Origin: Nostoc sp. LEGE 06077
Lineage (GTDB): Bacteria; Cyanobacteriota; Cyanobacteriia; Cyanobacteriales; Nostocaceae
Direction of reading: 5' to 3'
DNA length: 64,000 bases
Assembly (NCBI RefSeq): GCF_015207705.1
Contig: NZ_JADEWI010000009.1
Coordinates: forward strand, 124,001-188,000
Shown here: positions 55,575 to 64,000 of the stretch, piece after piece
Position numbering within the stretch: position 1 is the stretch's first letter
Layout of the letters: each line of letters opens with the position of its first letter
Made by a program: the position numbers and the translations under genes
The notes under the pieces: generated by a model
Databases searched by the model: none
What the model saw: only the letters and a program-made list of their open reading frames with translations
What the model was told of the DNA's origin: nothing

Positions 55575-56561
55575 TTACTGTGGATACTCATGAGAGACAA
55601 ATGGGATGTCCACGATTTCCCCGTCAACTTCTCCAACTTTTACCTTTAAGCCCACACCGCCAGCTTTGGTGCGGATGTAACCAAGTCCAAAGTAACCTTC
55701 ACTGGTTTCGGTATAACTGGTAAGTTTACCAATTTTTTCTTCTCCAAGGGCGATCGCACTACCAACTTCCACTGGGGCGCTGAGGCGAATTCCCCACAGG
55801 TTTTGTTTGACTCCTTTATAGGTATTTAACCGCGCAATGGTTTCTTGCCCAATGTAACAACCTTTACTTAAAGAAATAGTTTGCCATAAACCCACCTCTA
55901 GGGGATTGTAATCGTCTGTTAGTTCTGCGTCGGGGGTTGGTCTTCCTTGAATAATGCGTAACGTATCCCAAGCGCGATCGCTTAATTCTACAGCCCCCAA
56001 TTCTAAAATTTGTTGCCACACTTTTTGTTTGTCGGTAGCTGGCAAAATTAGGGTATATCCAGGCGAAGCCAAGCCACTACCTACAGCCACAATCAAACCA
56101 CCATCAACTAATAAATGATTTTTGGATGGTTTACCAATAATTGCCCCAGCACCTAATTTTTCTATAATGGCATCACTATTTGGGCCAATCAGGCTAAAGG
56201 TTGCTGTTTCTTCTGTGACATCGGTTAACTGCACCTTATCAGCAAAAAAGATGTAGCGATCTAGCCATTGCATTAAAAAATCTCGACGGTTGGGCGAAAC
56301 TAGCAGCAGTACCGCATCATCAAGAATGTATGCACTTACTAAGTCAATTGTGCGGGCAGTGGATGTGACCATCACCGTATCACAGCCTTGCCCTGGTTGA
56401 AGAATTTGAAAATCGTTAGTAGTTTGATTGTGTAAAAAGCGGATGCGGTCGTCATCTGCAACGCGGATGCGTCCCCAAAAAGAGCGATCGCACACAGCCA
56501 CTCCTTCTCTTGCGGCTTGGATAGCTGCTGCGTCTTTACCGTCAATTGTTGATGTTGGCAT
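55575..56561 (-). CDS. YgfZ/GcvT-like folate-binding protein
   Basis: A tetrahydrofolate-binding protein related to GcvT that helps assemble or repair certain iron-sulfur enzymes. The diagnostic signature is SKGCYIGQETIARLNTYKGV with its conserved Cys. DDRIRFLHNQTTNDF and FSLIGPNSDAI are typical N-terminal blocks. 328 residues, cytoplasmic. It is convergent with the retropepsin-like gene (44-base gap). Confidence 0.9.
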   Translation of the reverse strand: MPTSTIDGKDAAAIQAAREGVAVCDRSFWGRIRVADDDRIRFLHNQTTNDFQILQPGQGCDTVMVTSTARTIDLVSAYILDDAVLLLVSPNRRDFLMQWLDRYIFFADKVQLTDVTEETATFSLIGPNSDAIIEKLGAGAIIGKPSKNHLLVDGGLIVAVGSGLASPGYTLILPATDKQKVWQQILELGAVELSDRAWDTLRIIQGRPTPDAELTDDYNPLEVGLWQTISLSKGCYIGQETIARLNTYKGVKQNLWGIRLSAPVEVGSAIALGEEKIGKLTSYTETSEGYFGLGYIRTKAGGVGLKVKVGEVDGEIVDIPFVSHEYPQ

Positions 56562-57267
56562 GGTAGTGAAGAGTTGCTCTGTTTCAAAGTTTACGCACTG
56601 GAAATCTTAGCAAATCCAGGTTTACCGCTTCAATGTAGTTTAGAACTAGATCGCCCTCTTCATCATCCAAAATACGCCACTTCCATGAATGGGGCAAAGA
56701 AAGGACTAATGAAAACCTCAAGCGGAGAATGTGCCATTTGCCCACACCCCAGCTTTCTTTACAATTCGTTACAAAAATTGGTTCACAATTACGACTACCA
56801 CCTTAACCAGATTTTGTACCCCTAGTAGTGGTGAACTAATCAAAAAATTTATTGAAAAAAATAACTAAAAATTAAAAATCAATTGACAACAACTTTTCTC
56901 ACCAGTATGTAATTGGTCATATATTTAGTATTAACGTCTAGATTGCTGCAAAAGGTGCATTTTTTGGCTATTTTACAACCAAAAATTCTCTAAAAATCAA
57001 TATTATGTGTTATTGAATTTACTAATCAAATAGCCAATTTTGCGGTGATTTTCAAGGCAGGATTTTCTACATTAAAAATTTTCCGTATTTTTATTTACCA
57101 AATTCTGCTGAAATTTACAGAATCTTCAGAAAGAAAAATTTAGAAAACTCTGATTTAGTAGCTAAAGTTTTGTTAAGATGCAATTGCTAGGGATTTTTCA
57201 ACGGGAACCATAGTCAGCGTGTTGAAAAATAACTACTACTAGCCAAACAGAGTTCAAAGGTGACGCA
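56562..57267. other. Intergenic region of about 700 bases
   Basis: The 5' part (56574-56825) has an open plus-strand frame of 83 codons starting with TTG, containing a CAICPHPSF stretch. I cannot support it as a gene. The rest (56826-57230) is very AT-rich without HIP1 sites or hairpins and presumably holds the promoter of the small ORFs that follow. Confidence 0.4.
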
Positions 57268-57405
57268 ATGACCACCTATATTTTCTTTGATGATGCCCTT
57301 CGGATGCTTACTAACGCCTATTTGTTATCAGCAGTCCTGTTAATCGCAGCTTCTGGTATAGGATTGGCAGTGATAGAAACAATTGAAAAAACAGGAGAAC
57401 GCTAA
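57268..57405 (+). CDS. Single-helix small membrane protein (45 residues)
   Basis: An ATG with an AAAGGTGA ribosome-binding site begins MTTYIFFDDALRMLTNAYLL. A single hydrophobic helix (SAVLLIAASGIGLAVIE) and a short charged tail (TIEKTGER) follow. Size and pattern resemble the tiny single-helix subunits of thylakoid complexes, for example NdhP of the NDH-1 complex, but I cannot confirm the family from sequence alone. A second small ORF overlaps its end. Confidence 0.6.
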   Translation: MTTYIFFDDALRMLTNAYLLSAVLLIAASGIGLAVIETIEKTGER

Positions 57406-57559
57406 CTTAAAGCCTGAAGGTGGACTACTTGCCAAAAAACACCAAATACGAGTAGGTGTTCGCCGTAAAGAAATCCTGGGAACACTAGATTTTGAAAGTC
57501 TCACAGCGTTGCAGAACTACTTGCAAGTTCAGAACATACAGGTAACTGTACGCTACTGA
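57383..57559 (+). CDS. Small basic protein overlapping the preceding ORF (58 residues)
   Basis: An open frame starts at a TTG inside the previous gene. It reads through KPEGGLLAKKHQIRVGVRRK and EILGTLDFESLTALQNYLQV, ending QNIQVTVRY. The strand-helix-strand pattern and varied, protein-like composition make it look like a real small domain rather than noise. Its start is uncertain, as no ATG or GTG lies in frame. The TerB-like gene begins 24 bases after it, so the three may form one transcript. Function unknown. Confidence 0.45.
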   Translation: MKKQENANLKPEGGLLAKKHQIRVGVRRKEILGTLDFESLTALQNYLQVQNIQVTVRY

Positions 57560-57583
57560 GACCCAAATCCAGGAGCAAAAACC

Positions 57584-58030
57584 ATGAATTTAGTAGACAC
57601 AATCCTGGGCAAAGAAAGCCAAGCCCCAGAGATATTGACATCAGCCGAAGCTTTTGCTGCTATTGCTTTGGTCGCAGTTACATCAGATGATTTGCTTTCG
57701 GAACAGCAAGCGCGTAGTATCTCTTCTGTATTGTCACGACTCAAGCTTTTTAGCAGTTATTCCGAAGATTTCATAAATCAACTGTTAGAAAAAAACCTAA
57801 ATATTCTTCGCCGTGATGGTTTTAATGCTTTATTTAATGCAGCTAAAGCATCTTTATCACCAGAACTCCGAGAAGTAGCTTTTGCTGTCGCTGCTGATTT
57901 AGTAATGACAGAAAGCATAGTCACTGAAGAAGAAAAAAATTTTTTAACCGACTTGTACCAAGCTTTAGATATTCCTTGTGATAGCGCCATCAAGATTTTA
58001 CAAGTTTTAATGGTCAAAAATCAGAGCTAA
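57584..58030 (+). CDS. TerB-like (tellurite resistance) family protein
   Basis: 148 residues, all-helical. EILTSAEAFAAIALVAVTSDDLLSEQQARSI, FNALFNAAKASLSPELREVAFAVAADLVM and TEEEKNFLTDLYQALDI fit the TerB metal-binding helical repeat, with acidic residues at the metal positions (TSDD; DLVMTES). Cyanobacterial stand-alone TerB proteins are common and not proven to act on tellurite. It is preceded closely by the two small ORFs. Confidence 0.8.
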   Translation: MNLVDTILGKESQAPEILTSAEAFAAIALVAVTSDDLLSEQQARSISSVLSRLKLFSSYSEDFINQLLEKNLNILRRDGFNALFNAAKASLSPELREVAFAVAADLVMTESIVTEEEKNFLTDLYQALDIPCDSAIKILQVLMVKNQS

Positions 58031-58466
58031 TGAGTTTCAAATAGTCCAACTCATCTAATATATTTTGTGATTTTCTCTAACTTGACTTGCTTCAAGATAG
58101 ATTTGGCTGCTTAGAAATCAATAAATTTCTTTCATTTATTGTGGGCGCTGACATCTTGCACCAGCTAGTTTATGGCAATTAAAGTCAGGTGGGCAATGGT
58201 GAAAATTTTATCACAGGCTGACTTTTACGTTGTGGAATGGTGCAAGATAAGATTTGACGTTCTCAAAATGTCCTAATGACTCTGCGCTGGCTAATGTAAT
58301 TTGCATTCTAGAAGGTTCGCTTTTGATGTATAGTAATGCATTAGTCTATAGTCATCTATAGTTATAGAATTTATCTAAATACTCCAGTATGCCGATAGGC
58401 AATAGTGGCTTATTGTGCCAAATTTGAGTATACTTTTTTTAACAGTTAATTATTAATTTTTCTGTC
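58031..58466. other. Intergenic region, no gene seen
   Basis: About 435 AT-rich bases. A TATAG-rich stretch (CTATAGTCATCTATAGTTATAG) near 58350 could hold promoter elements for the following gene. No hairpin terminator is evident. Confidence 0.35.
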
Positions 58467-59015
58467 ATGGCGATCCTATTACTAGAAGATGGTAGAGTCG
58501 AGAGCGATTTAAGTGAGATAGTGCGTGAACTTGCTCTTGTTGGTGTGTATCTCAAGCACTATGACCCAGGAACATCGCTGCTTTTCGCCAATCTCCTAGA
58601 ACAGGATGTTTTAAATGCTTTAGAGAAAGACTACATTGTTGAATTGCATAACAGCGTGTTTGAATTTCTTCAACAAGAAAATGGTTCTCTCTGGTGTGAT
58701 TTGTTGAATGTGCATCCAGGGGTGCCGAATCTTCAGATGTTGCTGGATACATATAGCCGTTACCATACTCATACAGCAGCGGAACCACTGTATGTATTAG
58801 CGGGAGAAATGATTTTTGGCTTTGTTAGACCAGATGGTAGCCAAATACAGCTTTTAGTTCAATCTCAAGACTATATTTCTATCCCCCCAGGTGTGGAGCA
58901 TTGGTGTAGTCTGACAGCAGCGTTAAAATTTAAAGCTGTGCGCTACTTTCCCTCAGCGGAGGGTTGGGTTCCCAATTACACAGGTACTCAACTAAGCGAT
59001 TCTCTGAACAAGTAG
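58467..59015 (+). CDS. mtnD: Acireductone dioxygenase-like cupin
   Basis: A cupin of 182 residues with the metal-binding pattern of acireductone dioxygenase: YHTHTAAEPLYVLAGEMIFGFV (His, His, Glu) and SIPPGVEHWCSL (final His). Acireductone dioxygenase oxidises the acireductone in the methionine salvage pathway to the keto-acid precursor of methionine. The first ~50 residues include the usual N-terminal helix region. No other methionine salvage genes are nearby. Confidence 0.8.
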   Translation: MAILLLEDGRVESDLSEIVRELALVGVYLKHYDPGTSLLFANLLEQDVLNALEKDYIVELHNSVFEFLQQENGSLWCDLLNVHPGVPNLQMLLDTYSRYHTHTAAEPLYVLAGEMIFGFVRPDGSQIQLLVQSQDYISIPPGVEHWCSLTAALKFKAVRYFPSAEGWVPNYTGTQLSDSLNK

Positions 59016-59169
59016 TCAGCTACAACACATCTAAATAATTACAGAATGAACCGTAAAGGTCGTTTTTAGTCATTTGCATTGGCAAAAAATCAGGGACAAG
59101 TGACTAATGATCGTCTCAAAACGGCATAATATCATTCATAAATAGGCGATCGCAATTTTTTAAATACCT

Positions 59170-59628
59170 ATGGCTGTTAAAGTTGGAGATATTGCTCCTG
59201 ATTTCACCTTACCTGCTCAAAATGGTGCAACAGTTAGCTTAAAAGACTACCGTGGTCAAAAAGCTGTTGTCCTGTACTTTTATCCCAAAGATGATACACC
59301 TGGATGCACCGCCGAATCTTGTGCTTTCCGTGACCAATATGAAGTGTTTAAAGATGCTGGTGCGGAGGTGATTGGTGTCAGTGGTGACTCTAGCGAATCT
59401 CACCAGAAATTTGCCGCAAAATATAATTTACCGTTCGTTCTGTTGAGTGACAAAGGCGACCAAGTACGTAAGCAATATGGTGCAACTGCGGCTTTTGGTT
59501 TGTTTCCTGGTCGGGTAACTTATGTTATTGATCAACAGGGAGTGGTGCAGTATGTCTTTGATTCGATGTTGAACTTTCAAGGACACGTTACAGAAGCGCT
59601 GAAAACTTTGCAAACTCTCAGTAAGTGA
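59170..59628 (+). CDS. bcp: Peroxiredoxin Q / bacterioferritin comigratory protein
   Basis: A thiol peroxidase of 152 residues that reduces hydrogen and organic peroxides using thioredoxin. The catalytic site [17 protein letters not shown] contains the peroxidatic Cys and, five residues on, the resolving Cys typical of Prx[31 protein letters not shown] and [21 protein letters not shown] are family blocks. No signal peptide, hence cytoplasmic. A terminator-like hairpin follows about 75 bases downstream within a repeat cluster. Confidence 0.95.
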   Translation: MAVKVGDIAPDFTLPAQNGATVSLKDYRGQKAVVLYFYPKDDTPGCTAESCAFRDQYEVFKDAGAEVIGVSGDSSESHQKFAAKYNLPFVLLSDKGDQVRKQYGATAAFGLFPGRVTYVIDQQGVVQYVFDSMLNFQGHVTEALKTLQTLSK

Positions 59629-59760
59629 GTGCTAAGTGCTAAAGTGCTGAGTGCTGTACACTGAGCGCAGTCGAAGTGTACAGCAAGTACTATGGTCAAT
59701 ACCCCGCCCACAAGGGGCGGTCTTTTAACTCAGAACTCAGCACTTTCAACTCAGCACTCT
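59629..59760. repeat. Composite repeat cluster with two hairpins between bcp and hpf
   Basis: GTGCTAAGTGCTAAAGTGCTGAGTG-type heptamers on the left are mirrored by ACTCAGAACTCAGCACT on the right, so the flanks are inverted. Inside are a 9-bp stem CTGTACACT/AGTGTACAG (59654-59683) enclosing GAGCGCAGTCGA, and a GC stem CCGCCC/GGGCGG followed by TCTTTT (59704-59726) that would terminate bcp. The whole looks like a small dispersed element between convergent genes. Confidence 0.75.
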
Positions 59761-60417
59761 TCATTTAACCGAGTGTGATTTCTCCTGCATAATAATGTTG
59801 TTGTGGACTGCCTTACCGTTACCGTTTTTGCCGTTGGTATGACCGTTATTATTACGCGGTTGAATTACGCCGTAACCGCCGTGGTTGCGTTCGTAAATCA
59901 CATTAATTTCTCCAGTTTCGGAATTGCGGAACATATAAAAGTCGTGTCCCACTAATTGTAATTGTTCCAATGCTTCTTCCAGAGTCATTGGTGGCATGGA
60001 GAAATATTTTGTCCTGACGACTTCGCTAGGTAATTCGGGAGTGCGATCGCCAATTAAATCTGGTACAACTGGTTCTGGTACAACTACTTCGGTTGTAGAT
60101 TGAGCATGAGTTTTCTTATCTTGCCGCCTTTCTTTATATTTGCGTAATTGACGAGCAATTTTATCTGCGACTAAATCAATGCTGGCGTATAAGTTTTCGC
60201 TGCTTTCCTCGGCACGGATGACACTACCATTTGCAAAGATAGTGACTTCAGCTGCTTGTTTTGGGTTAATTCGGGGATTGCGAGCTACGCTTAGGTGGAC
60301 ATCCACTTCATTTGTAATGTTCTGAAAGTGACTAACCGCTTTTTCTATCTTTTGATGCACGTAATCCCTAATTGCTTCGGTGATTTCAATATTTTTGCCG
60401 TGGATGACAAGCTTCAT
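59761..60417 (-). CDS. hpf: Ribosome hibernation promoting factor, long form (LrtA)
   Basis: A long-form hibernation factor that binds the 30S decoding region and pairs ribosomes into inactive 100S dimers in the dark or under starvation. Residues 1-105 are the ribosome-binding domain ([74 protein letters not shown]). After a linker, residues 135-195 are the dimerisation domain ([32 protein letters not shown]). The tail is Asn/Gly-rich. A 430-base upstream region suggests regulated expression, as for the light-repressed lrtA genes. Confidence 0.93.
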   Translation of the reverse strand: MKLVIHGKNIEITEAIRDYVHQKIEKAVSHFQNITNEVDVHLSVARNPRINPKQAAEVTIFANGSVIRAEESSENLYASIDLVADKIARQLRKYKERRQDKKTHAQSTTEVVVPEPVVPDLIGDRTPELPSEVVRTKYFSMPPMTLEEALEQLQLVGHDFYMFRNSETGEINVIYERNHGGYGVIQPRNNNGHTNGKNGNGKAVHNNIIMQEKSHSVK

Positions 60418-60851
60418 GTAAAATCTCCCGCTCTATATGTGATGTGTGATGTGAGTTTGTTTTGTGAGAAAGGAAGTTGCGGTAAGGTCTATGACTCTCG
60501 CCAAAACAAGTTTTGTTGTAGTTTGATGTACTGTTGAGTTTGCTCTAAATTTACTGCTTTCAATTTTCACGCGTTCCCTTGATTTATATCGTCACTGGAT
60601 ATCTGCGCTTTTATCTTAATTCTTAGAGTCATCAGCCAGTTCATTCTTTCCTCTTGTTTTGGCGTGATGCTTATTGCAGAGAATTCCTCCTAAGACCGTT
60701 GCGGTTATTTATATATTCAAACTAGCACTTTGTATTTTCTGTAGCAGGTTCCCTTGATGTTCCTTTAAAATCCTTTGCATAGCTTGACAATTATTTTGTG
60801 CAACTATCTAACTTGCAATATATTTCATTATTCTTTCAGTTGATTTTTGGC
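60418..60851. other. Intergenic region between divergent hpf and lipB
   Basis: About 430 bases with no supportable gene. The hpf side probably carries a long 5' untranslated leader, as reported for lrtA in other cyanobacteria, but no specific element could be recognised by eye. Confidence 0.35.
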
Positions 60852-61523
60852 ATGATCCGTAGTAATAGACCGCTTCTAAACCGCTGTTTGTTATATAACA
60901 AAAAATTGATGTCTTACACAGATGCACACGCATGGCAGCGATCGCTTGTTTCTGAGCGTGTTCAAAACCCCAGCCTCGATGATGTGCTAATCTTGCTAGA
61001 ACATCCCCCTGTTTATACTTTGGGACAAGGAGCAACACCAGAATTTCTCAAGTTCGACATGGAACAAAGTAATTTTGAAGTTCATAGAGTTGAGCGCGGC
61101 GGCGAAGTGACTTATCATTGTCCCGGTCAACTGGTGGGGTATCCCATTTTAAATCTGCAACGTCATTGTCAAGATTTGCATTGGTACTTGCGTCAACTGG
61201 AAGAAGTGATGATTCGGGTGTTAGCAATTTATGGCTTGACAGGCGATCGCCTGACTGGTTTGACTGGTGTATGGTTAGAAAATCGCAAAGTTGCAGCGAT
61301 CGGCATTAAAGTTAGCCGTTGGATTACCATGCACGGTTTTGCGTTAAACGTTTGTCCTGATATGACAGGCTTTCAATATATTGTTCCTTGCGGTATCGCA
61401 GATAAACCAGTCGCCAGTTTAGCAGAGTGGATTCCTGGTATTACTTGCGAAGAGGTGCGTCCTTATGTTGTGCAATGTTTTGCAGATGTATTTGGTGTTG
61501 ATGTTGTGGAATCAACCCCATAA
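60852..61523 (+). CDS. lipB: Octanoyl-[acyl-carrier protein]:protein transferase
   Basis: Transfers the octanoyl group from acyl carrier protein to lipoyl domains, the first step of lipoate assembly on enzymes such as pyruvate dehydrogenase. [55 protein letters not shown] (catalytic Lys) and [14 protein letters not shown] (catalytic Cys) are present. The ATG at 60852 (223 residues) is preferred; an in-frame start 18 codons upstream adds a hydrophobic leader not typical of LipB. Confidence 0.95.
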   Translation: MIRSNRPLLNRCLLYNKKLMSYTDAHAWQRSLVSERVQNPSLDDVLILLEHPPVYTLGQGATPEFLKFDMEQSNFEVHRVERGGEVTYHCPGQLVGYPILNLQRHCQDLHWYLRQLEEVMIRVLAIYGLTGDRLTGLTGVWLENRKVAAIGIKVSRWITMHGFALNVCPDMTGFQYIVPCGIADKPVASLAEWIPGITCEEVRPYVVQCFADVFGVDVVESTP

Positions 61524-61692
61524 TTGCAATTTAATATTTTTTTCTGGTGGTAGTTGATTTTGTTGGAAATACTACTTAGTATCTTCAATCTGACTGAGTT
61601 ATATATCTAACCACGTTAGAATATTGTAGTTTACTGACCAAAAGAGACATTTGTTACAGAACTCAACTCAAATTTTGCGTGTGAACTCCTTA

Positions 61693-61881
61693 ATGAATCT
61701 CCAGATATATGCTCCTGCATTCAATTCCCTCAGACAGCGCGACTGGAAAGCGTTGATAGAATTGTTTGACAGGGAAGACTTTGATGAAATTGAAGCTGAC
61801 ATCAACAGGAGTTTACACTTAATGACACCTGAACCGTGTTGGGAAGATGATCCGTTTGATTTTTTGCGGGAATATCTTTAA
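61693..61881 (+). CDS. Small protein of unknown function
   Basis: About 62 residues from the ATG at 61693 (76 if an upstream start is used): MNLQIYAPAFNSLRQRDWKA, IELFDREDFDEIEADINRSL and PCWEDDPFDFLREYL. Acidic and probably helical, with no recognised family. It follows lipB by about 170 bases on the same strand. Its protein-like composition supports it as a gene. Confidence 0.5.
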   Translation: MNLQIYAPAFNSLRQRDWKALIELFDREDFDEIEADINRSLHLMTPEPCWEDDPFDFLREYL

Positions 61882-61883
61882 GA

Positions 61884-61906
61884 GTGCTGAGTGCTGAGTT
61901 CTGAGT
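61884..61906. repeat. CTGAGTG short repeat
   Basis: GAGTGCTGAGTGCTGAGTTCT-type tandem heptamers directly after the small gene, in the same family as the arrays at 28.7, 50.3 and 59.65 kb. Confidence 0.7.
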
Positions 61907-61957
61907 GAAAAATTATAAATCATTCCTCTGTACCCCTCACCTCTGAACCCATATAGC

Positions 61958-62713
61958 TTACTTAGCACTTAGGCGGCTGAGGAAAGTACGCAGGCGATCG
62001 CTTTGGGGATTTGTGATCACTTCGTAAGCTGCGCCTTGTTCGGCGACAACACCTTTATCCATAAATATCACTCGATGAGCAACTTCTTTGGCAAATTGCA
62101 TTTCATGGGTGACGACTACCATTGTCATTCCCTCGGCGGCTAATTGTTGCATCACTTGTAAAACTTCACCGACAAGTTCAGGATCTAAGGCGCTGGTAGG
62201 TTCATCAAATAGCATAATCTGGGGATTCATACATAAGCTACGAGCGATCGCTACTCTTTGCTTTTGTCCACCAGATAGTTGTTCGGGATAAGCCGAGGCT
62301 TTATCAAACAAACCAACTTTTTCTAAATATAACCCTGCGAGTTGGGCGCTTTCTTTGGCAGTTTTGCCTAAAACCTTACGTGGCGCAAGGGTGAGGTTTT
62401 CCAAAACGCTGAGGTGGGGAAACAAATTGAATTGTTGAAAAACCATTCCCACTTGGGTTCGCAGTTGGCGTAGTTGTTGAGTCTGGAAATTCGATTGAGA
62501 TAATTCCATCCCGTTAACTACCAAAGAACCGTGATCAATTCTTTCTAAACGGTTGAAGCATCGCAGTAAGGTACTTTTCCCACAACCAGAAGCACCAATC
62601 ACCGCCACAACTTCCCCTGACTGAATTTCGCCAGTGATTCCTTTGAGAACTTTGAGGGAACCAAAGTTTTTTTCAATATTTGCAAATTTAATCGCACAGT
62701 TAGAATTTTTCAC
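61958..62713 (-). CDS. Polar amino-acid ABC transporter ATP-binding protein
   Basis: A 251-residue ATPase of the GlnQ/HisP type energising amino-acid uptake. Walker [11 protein letters not shown]-loop [20 protein letters not shown], signature [15 protein letters not shown], Walker [17 protein letters not shown] and H-loop VTHEM are all intact. The [14 protein letters not shown] segment is characteristic of polar amino-acid transporters. The start codon is GTG. Permease and binding protein are not in the window; upstream is a divergent, unrelated gene. Confidence 0.92.
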   Translation of the reverse strand: MKNSNCAIKFANIEKNFGSLKVLKGITGEIQSGEVVAVIGASGCGKSTLLRCFNRLERIDHGSLVVNGMELSQSNFQTQQLRQLRTQVGMVFQQFNLFPHLSVLENLTLAPRKVLGKTAKESAQLAGLYLEKVGLFDKASAYPEQLSGGQKQRVAIARSLCMNPQIMLFDEPTSALDPELVGEVLQVMQQLAAEGMTMVVVTHEMQFAKEVAHRVIFMDKGVVAEQGAAYEVITNPQSDRLRTFLSRLSAK

Positions 62714-62897
62714 TATTCCCTGTTTCCTGAGCGAAGGGTATGGTCAAACATTCTGTTGCATATACATATAAGATTACTTCTATTTATGGTAATATTCTGA
62801 CGAATAAAATTTAGAAGTTATAAAAAATACTTAAATTTATCGATTAAGCACAGGTATGTGACTGGAAATTTCTCGATTTTTTTGAAGAGCGATCGCC

Positions 62898-64000
62898 ATG
62901 TATAAAATCCTCGATAAACTTAATTTTTTAGGAAAATCAGCGGTCATTACAACCGGATTAGTTTGCTTGAGTGGAACTTGGCTTTACTCTCATGGTGTAG
63001 CTAACGCCGCTAGTATTGTGCCTGCTTATCAAGATATTCTGCAGATTAATAATGTTAGTGGTGATTTCTTTAACACCACACCTAGTCGCATCACTCAATT
63101 AGCATTTGGCCCTGATCAACGACTTTATGCAAGTACAACCAACGCGGATGTATGGAGTTTTGCCTACAACAAAAAAACGGGATTACTCAGCGATCGCCAA
63201 ACTGCTACAACTATTGGTGGTCTGGGAATTGGTTTTGAGGGAAATCAGATGTATCTGAGTGCCAACAATAGATTGGTGCGACTTAGTGATAGCAATAATA
63301 ATGGTTTATGGGGTGAATCTGGAGAAACTAATGTCAATATTGTTGAAGGCATTCCTTTCGGAGATCATTCCGCTAATCAAATTCAAATTCACAATCATAC
63401 ACTTTACTTAGGAATTGGGACTCGCACTATTGATGGACGTAATCGGCTGTTTGGTGAAGATAATTTTGGCGAGACTTCCTATGGTGGGACAATTTCTTGG
63501 ATTCAAGATTTAACCAGGGTTCCTGACTTACCCAATGCGGCGCAGTTGCGAGATGAAGCTGGTCAACTATTACAAGATACCGCCTTTTTTACCTCTAGCG
63601 CCCCTTATTCTTCCACAGCAACAGATAAACTAATTGTGCATTCGGCTGGTGCGAGAAATCCATTTGGGTTGGGATTAGATGGGGATGGTAACTTATGGTT
63701 TACGAATAACTATGGTCGCGCAGATTCTAATGGAGATGGAACAAGCACTGCTCATCCCCAAGATGCGCTTGATGCAGATTTCAGTAATGATGTTCATGAC
63801 CAATTATTCAAAGCTGAACTGAAAGCTGACTATGGTTATGTTAACGACAACTGGCGCAACAATCCTGACGCAATTGCATCGGGGTTCTTTGATGCCAATA
63901 ATCTTGTGAGGTCGACAACATTTGATAATCTGTACACTGATGCCTATACACTTCACGATCCACAAAACCCTGATGGTTTGGGGCCTTCTTCCTCGGCTGA
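62898..64000 (+). CDS. Exported beta-propeller protein, glucose/sorbosone dehydrogenase-like (partial)
   Basis: An open frame runs from the ATG at 62898 through the right edge of the window with no stop (at least 367 codons). A signal peptide is visible (KSAVITTGLVCLSGTWLYSHGVANAAS). Repeated blade-like segments follow: ITQLAFGPDQRLYASTTNADVWSF, QIQIHNHTLYLGIGTRTIDGRN, and HSAGARNPFGLGLDGDGNLWFT. The last is typical of soluble quinoprotein glucose/sorbosone dehydrogenase and NHL-type propellers. DSNGDG-type acidic loops (ADSNGDGTS) may bind calcium. The catalytic region and any C-terminal sorting signal lie beyond the window. Confidence 0.75.
   Translation, partial: MYKILDKLNFLGKSAVITTGLVCLSGTWLYSHGVANAASIVPAYQDILQINNVSGDFFNTTPSRITQLAFGPDQRLYASTTNADVWSFAYNKKTGLLSDRQTATTIGGLGIGFEGNQMYLSANNRLVRLSDSNNNGLWGESGETNVNIVEGIPFGDHSANQIQIHNHTLYLGIGTRTIDGRNRLFGEDNFGETSYGGTISWIQDLTRVPDLPNAAQLRDEAGQLLQDTAFFTSSAPYSSTATDKLIVHSAGARNPFGLGLDGDGNLWFTNNYGRADSNGDGTSTAHPQDALDADFSNDVHDQLFKAELKADYGYVNDNWRNNPDAIASGFFDANNLVRSTTFDNLYTDAYTLHDPQNPDGLGPSSSA

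Noticed and set aside
56574-56825. Possible 83-residue plus-strand gene
   Set aside because: TTG start, no ribosome-binding site, no recognisable domain; may be chance or an old remnant.

Overview
The window is chromosomal DNA of a filamentous, most likely heterocyst-forming cyanobacterium of the Nostoc/Anabaena group. The evidence is the very frequent palindrome GCGATCGC (HIP1), photosystem I genes (psaF-psaJ-psaL), cyanobacterial gene fusions (panC-cmk), short heptanucleotide repeat arrays between genes, and a HetP-family protein. The order Tic22-like, prmC, tsaC, histidine kinase, secF, secD, pdhB matches, as far as I recall, the Anabaena PCC 7120 alr0114-all0122 neighbourhood.

Layout. 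1-4.1 kb: a two-copy 103-bp hairpin repeat, a transglutaminase-like membrane protein, a RemA-like DUF370 protein and guanylate kinase. 4.3-5.7 kb: psaF-psaJ-psaL on the minus strand (psaJ is a 49-codon gene). 5.8-9.6 kb: tsaD, an alpha/beta hydrolase, an ACT-domain-like protein and an acetyltransferase. 9.8 kb: tRNA-Pro(UGG) with a strong hairpin behind it. 10.5-19 kb: Tic22-like protein, prmC, tsaC, a degenerate histidine kinase followed by the fossil of another kinase domain, a second acetyltransferase, secD-secF and pdhB. 19-23 kb: unknown proteins, an XRE regulator with an AT-hook-like tail, an exported metallophosphatase and a HetP-family protein. 23-32 kb: a sucrose-synthase-like glycosyltransferase with altered active-site motifs, a GH65 phosphorylase fused to beta-phosphoglucomutase, and a large metzincin protease carrying an in-frame intergenic-type repeat. 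32-41 kb: PHP phosphoesterase, purM, sodB, panC-cmk, RlpA and glutaminase.

41.0-43.0 kb is the clearest accessory island. It holds an AT-rich gene without HIP1 sites whose product joins an N-terminal minimal CRISPR polymerase (mCpol)-like nucleotidyl cyclase (DGD and GGDD motifs), a middle alpha/beta region, and two C-terminal membrane helices. Next to it lies an antitoxin pseudogene with an amber stop at the usual Trp. I take this as a single-chain relative of the cyclic-nucleotide immune systems built around mCpol and a membrane effector (Panoptes type). It is the best candidate for a little-described system here.

43-64 kb: an acyl-CoA dehydrogenase-like flavoprotein, MCE/Mla-type lipid transport genes, a carotenoid-type FAD oxidoreductase, a PD-(D/E)XK-like protein, rpiA, murE, a histidine kinase whose phospho-acceptor His is Gln, a small retropepsin-like pair, a YgfZ protein, two tiny overlapping ORFs, a TerB-like protein, acireductone dioxygenase, PrxQ, the hibernation factor, lipB, an amino-acid ABC ATPase, and a beta-propeller protein cut by the window edge. 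Most genes are housekeeping. Novelty is concentrated in the mCpol island, the sucrose synthase/GH65 pair, the decayed kinases and the repeats that have entered coding sequence.
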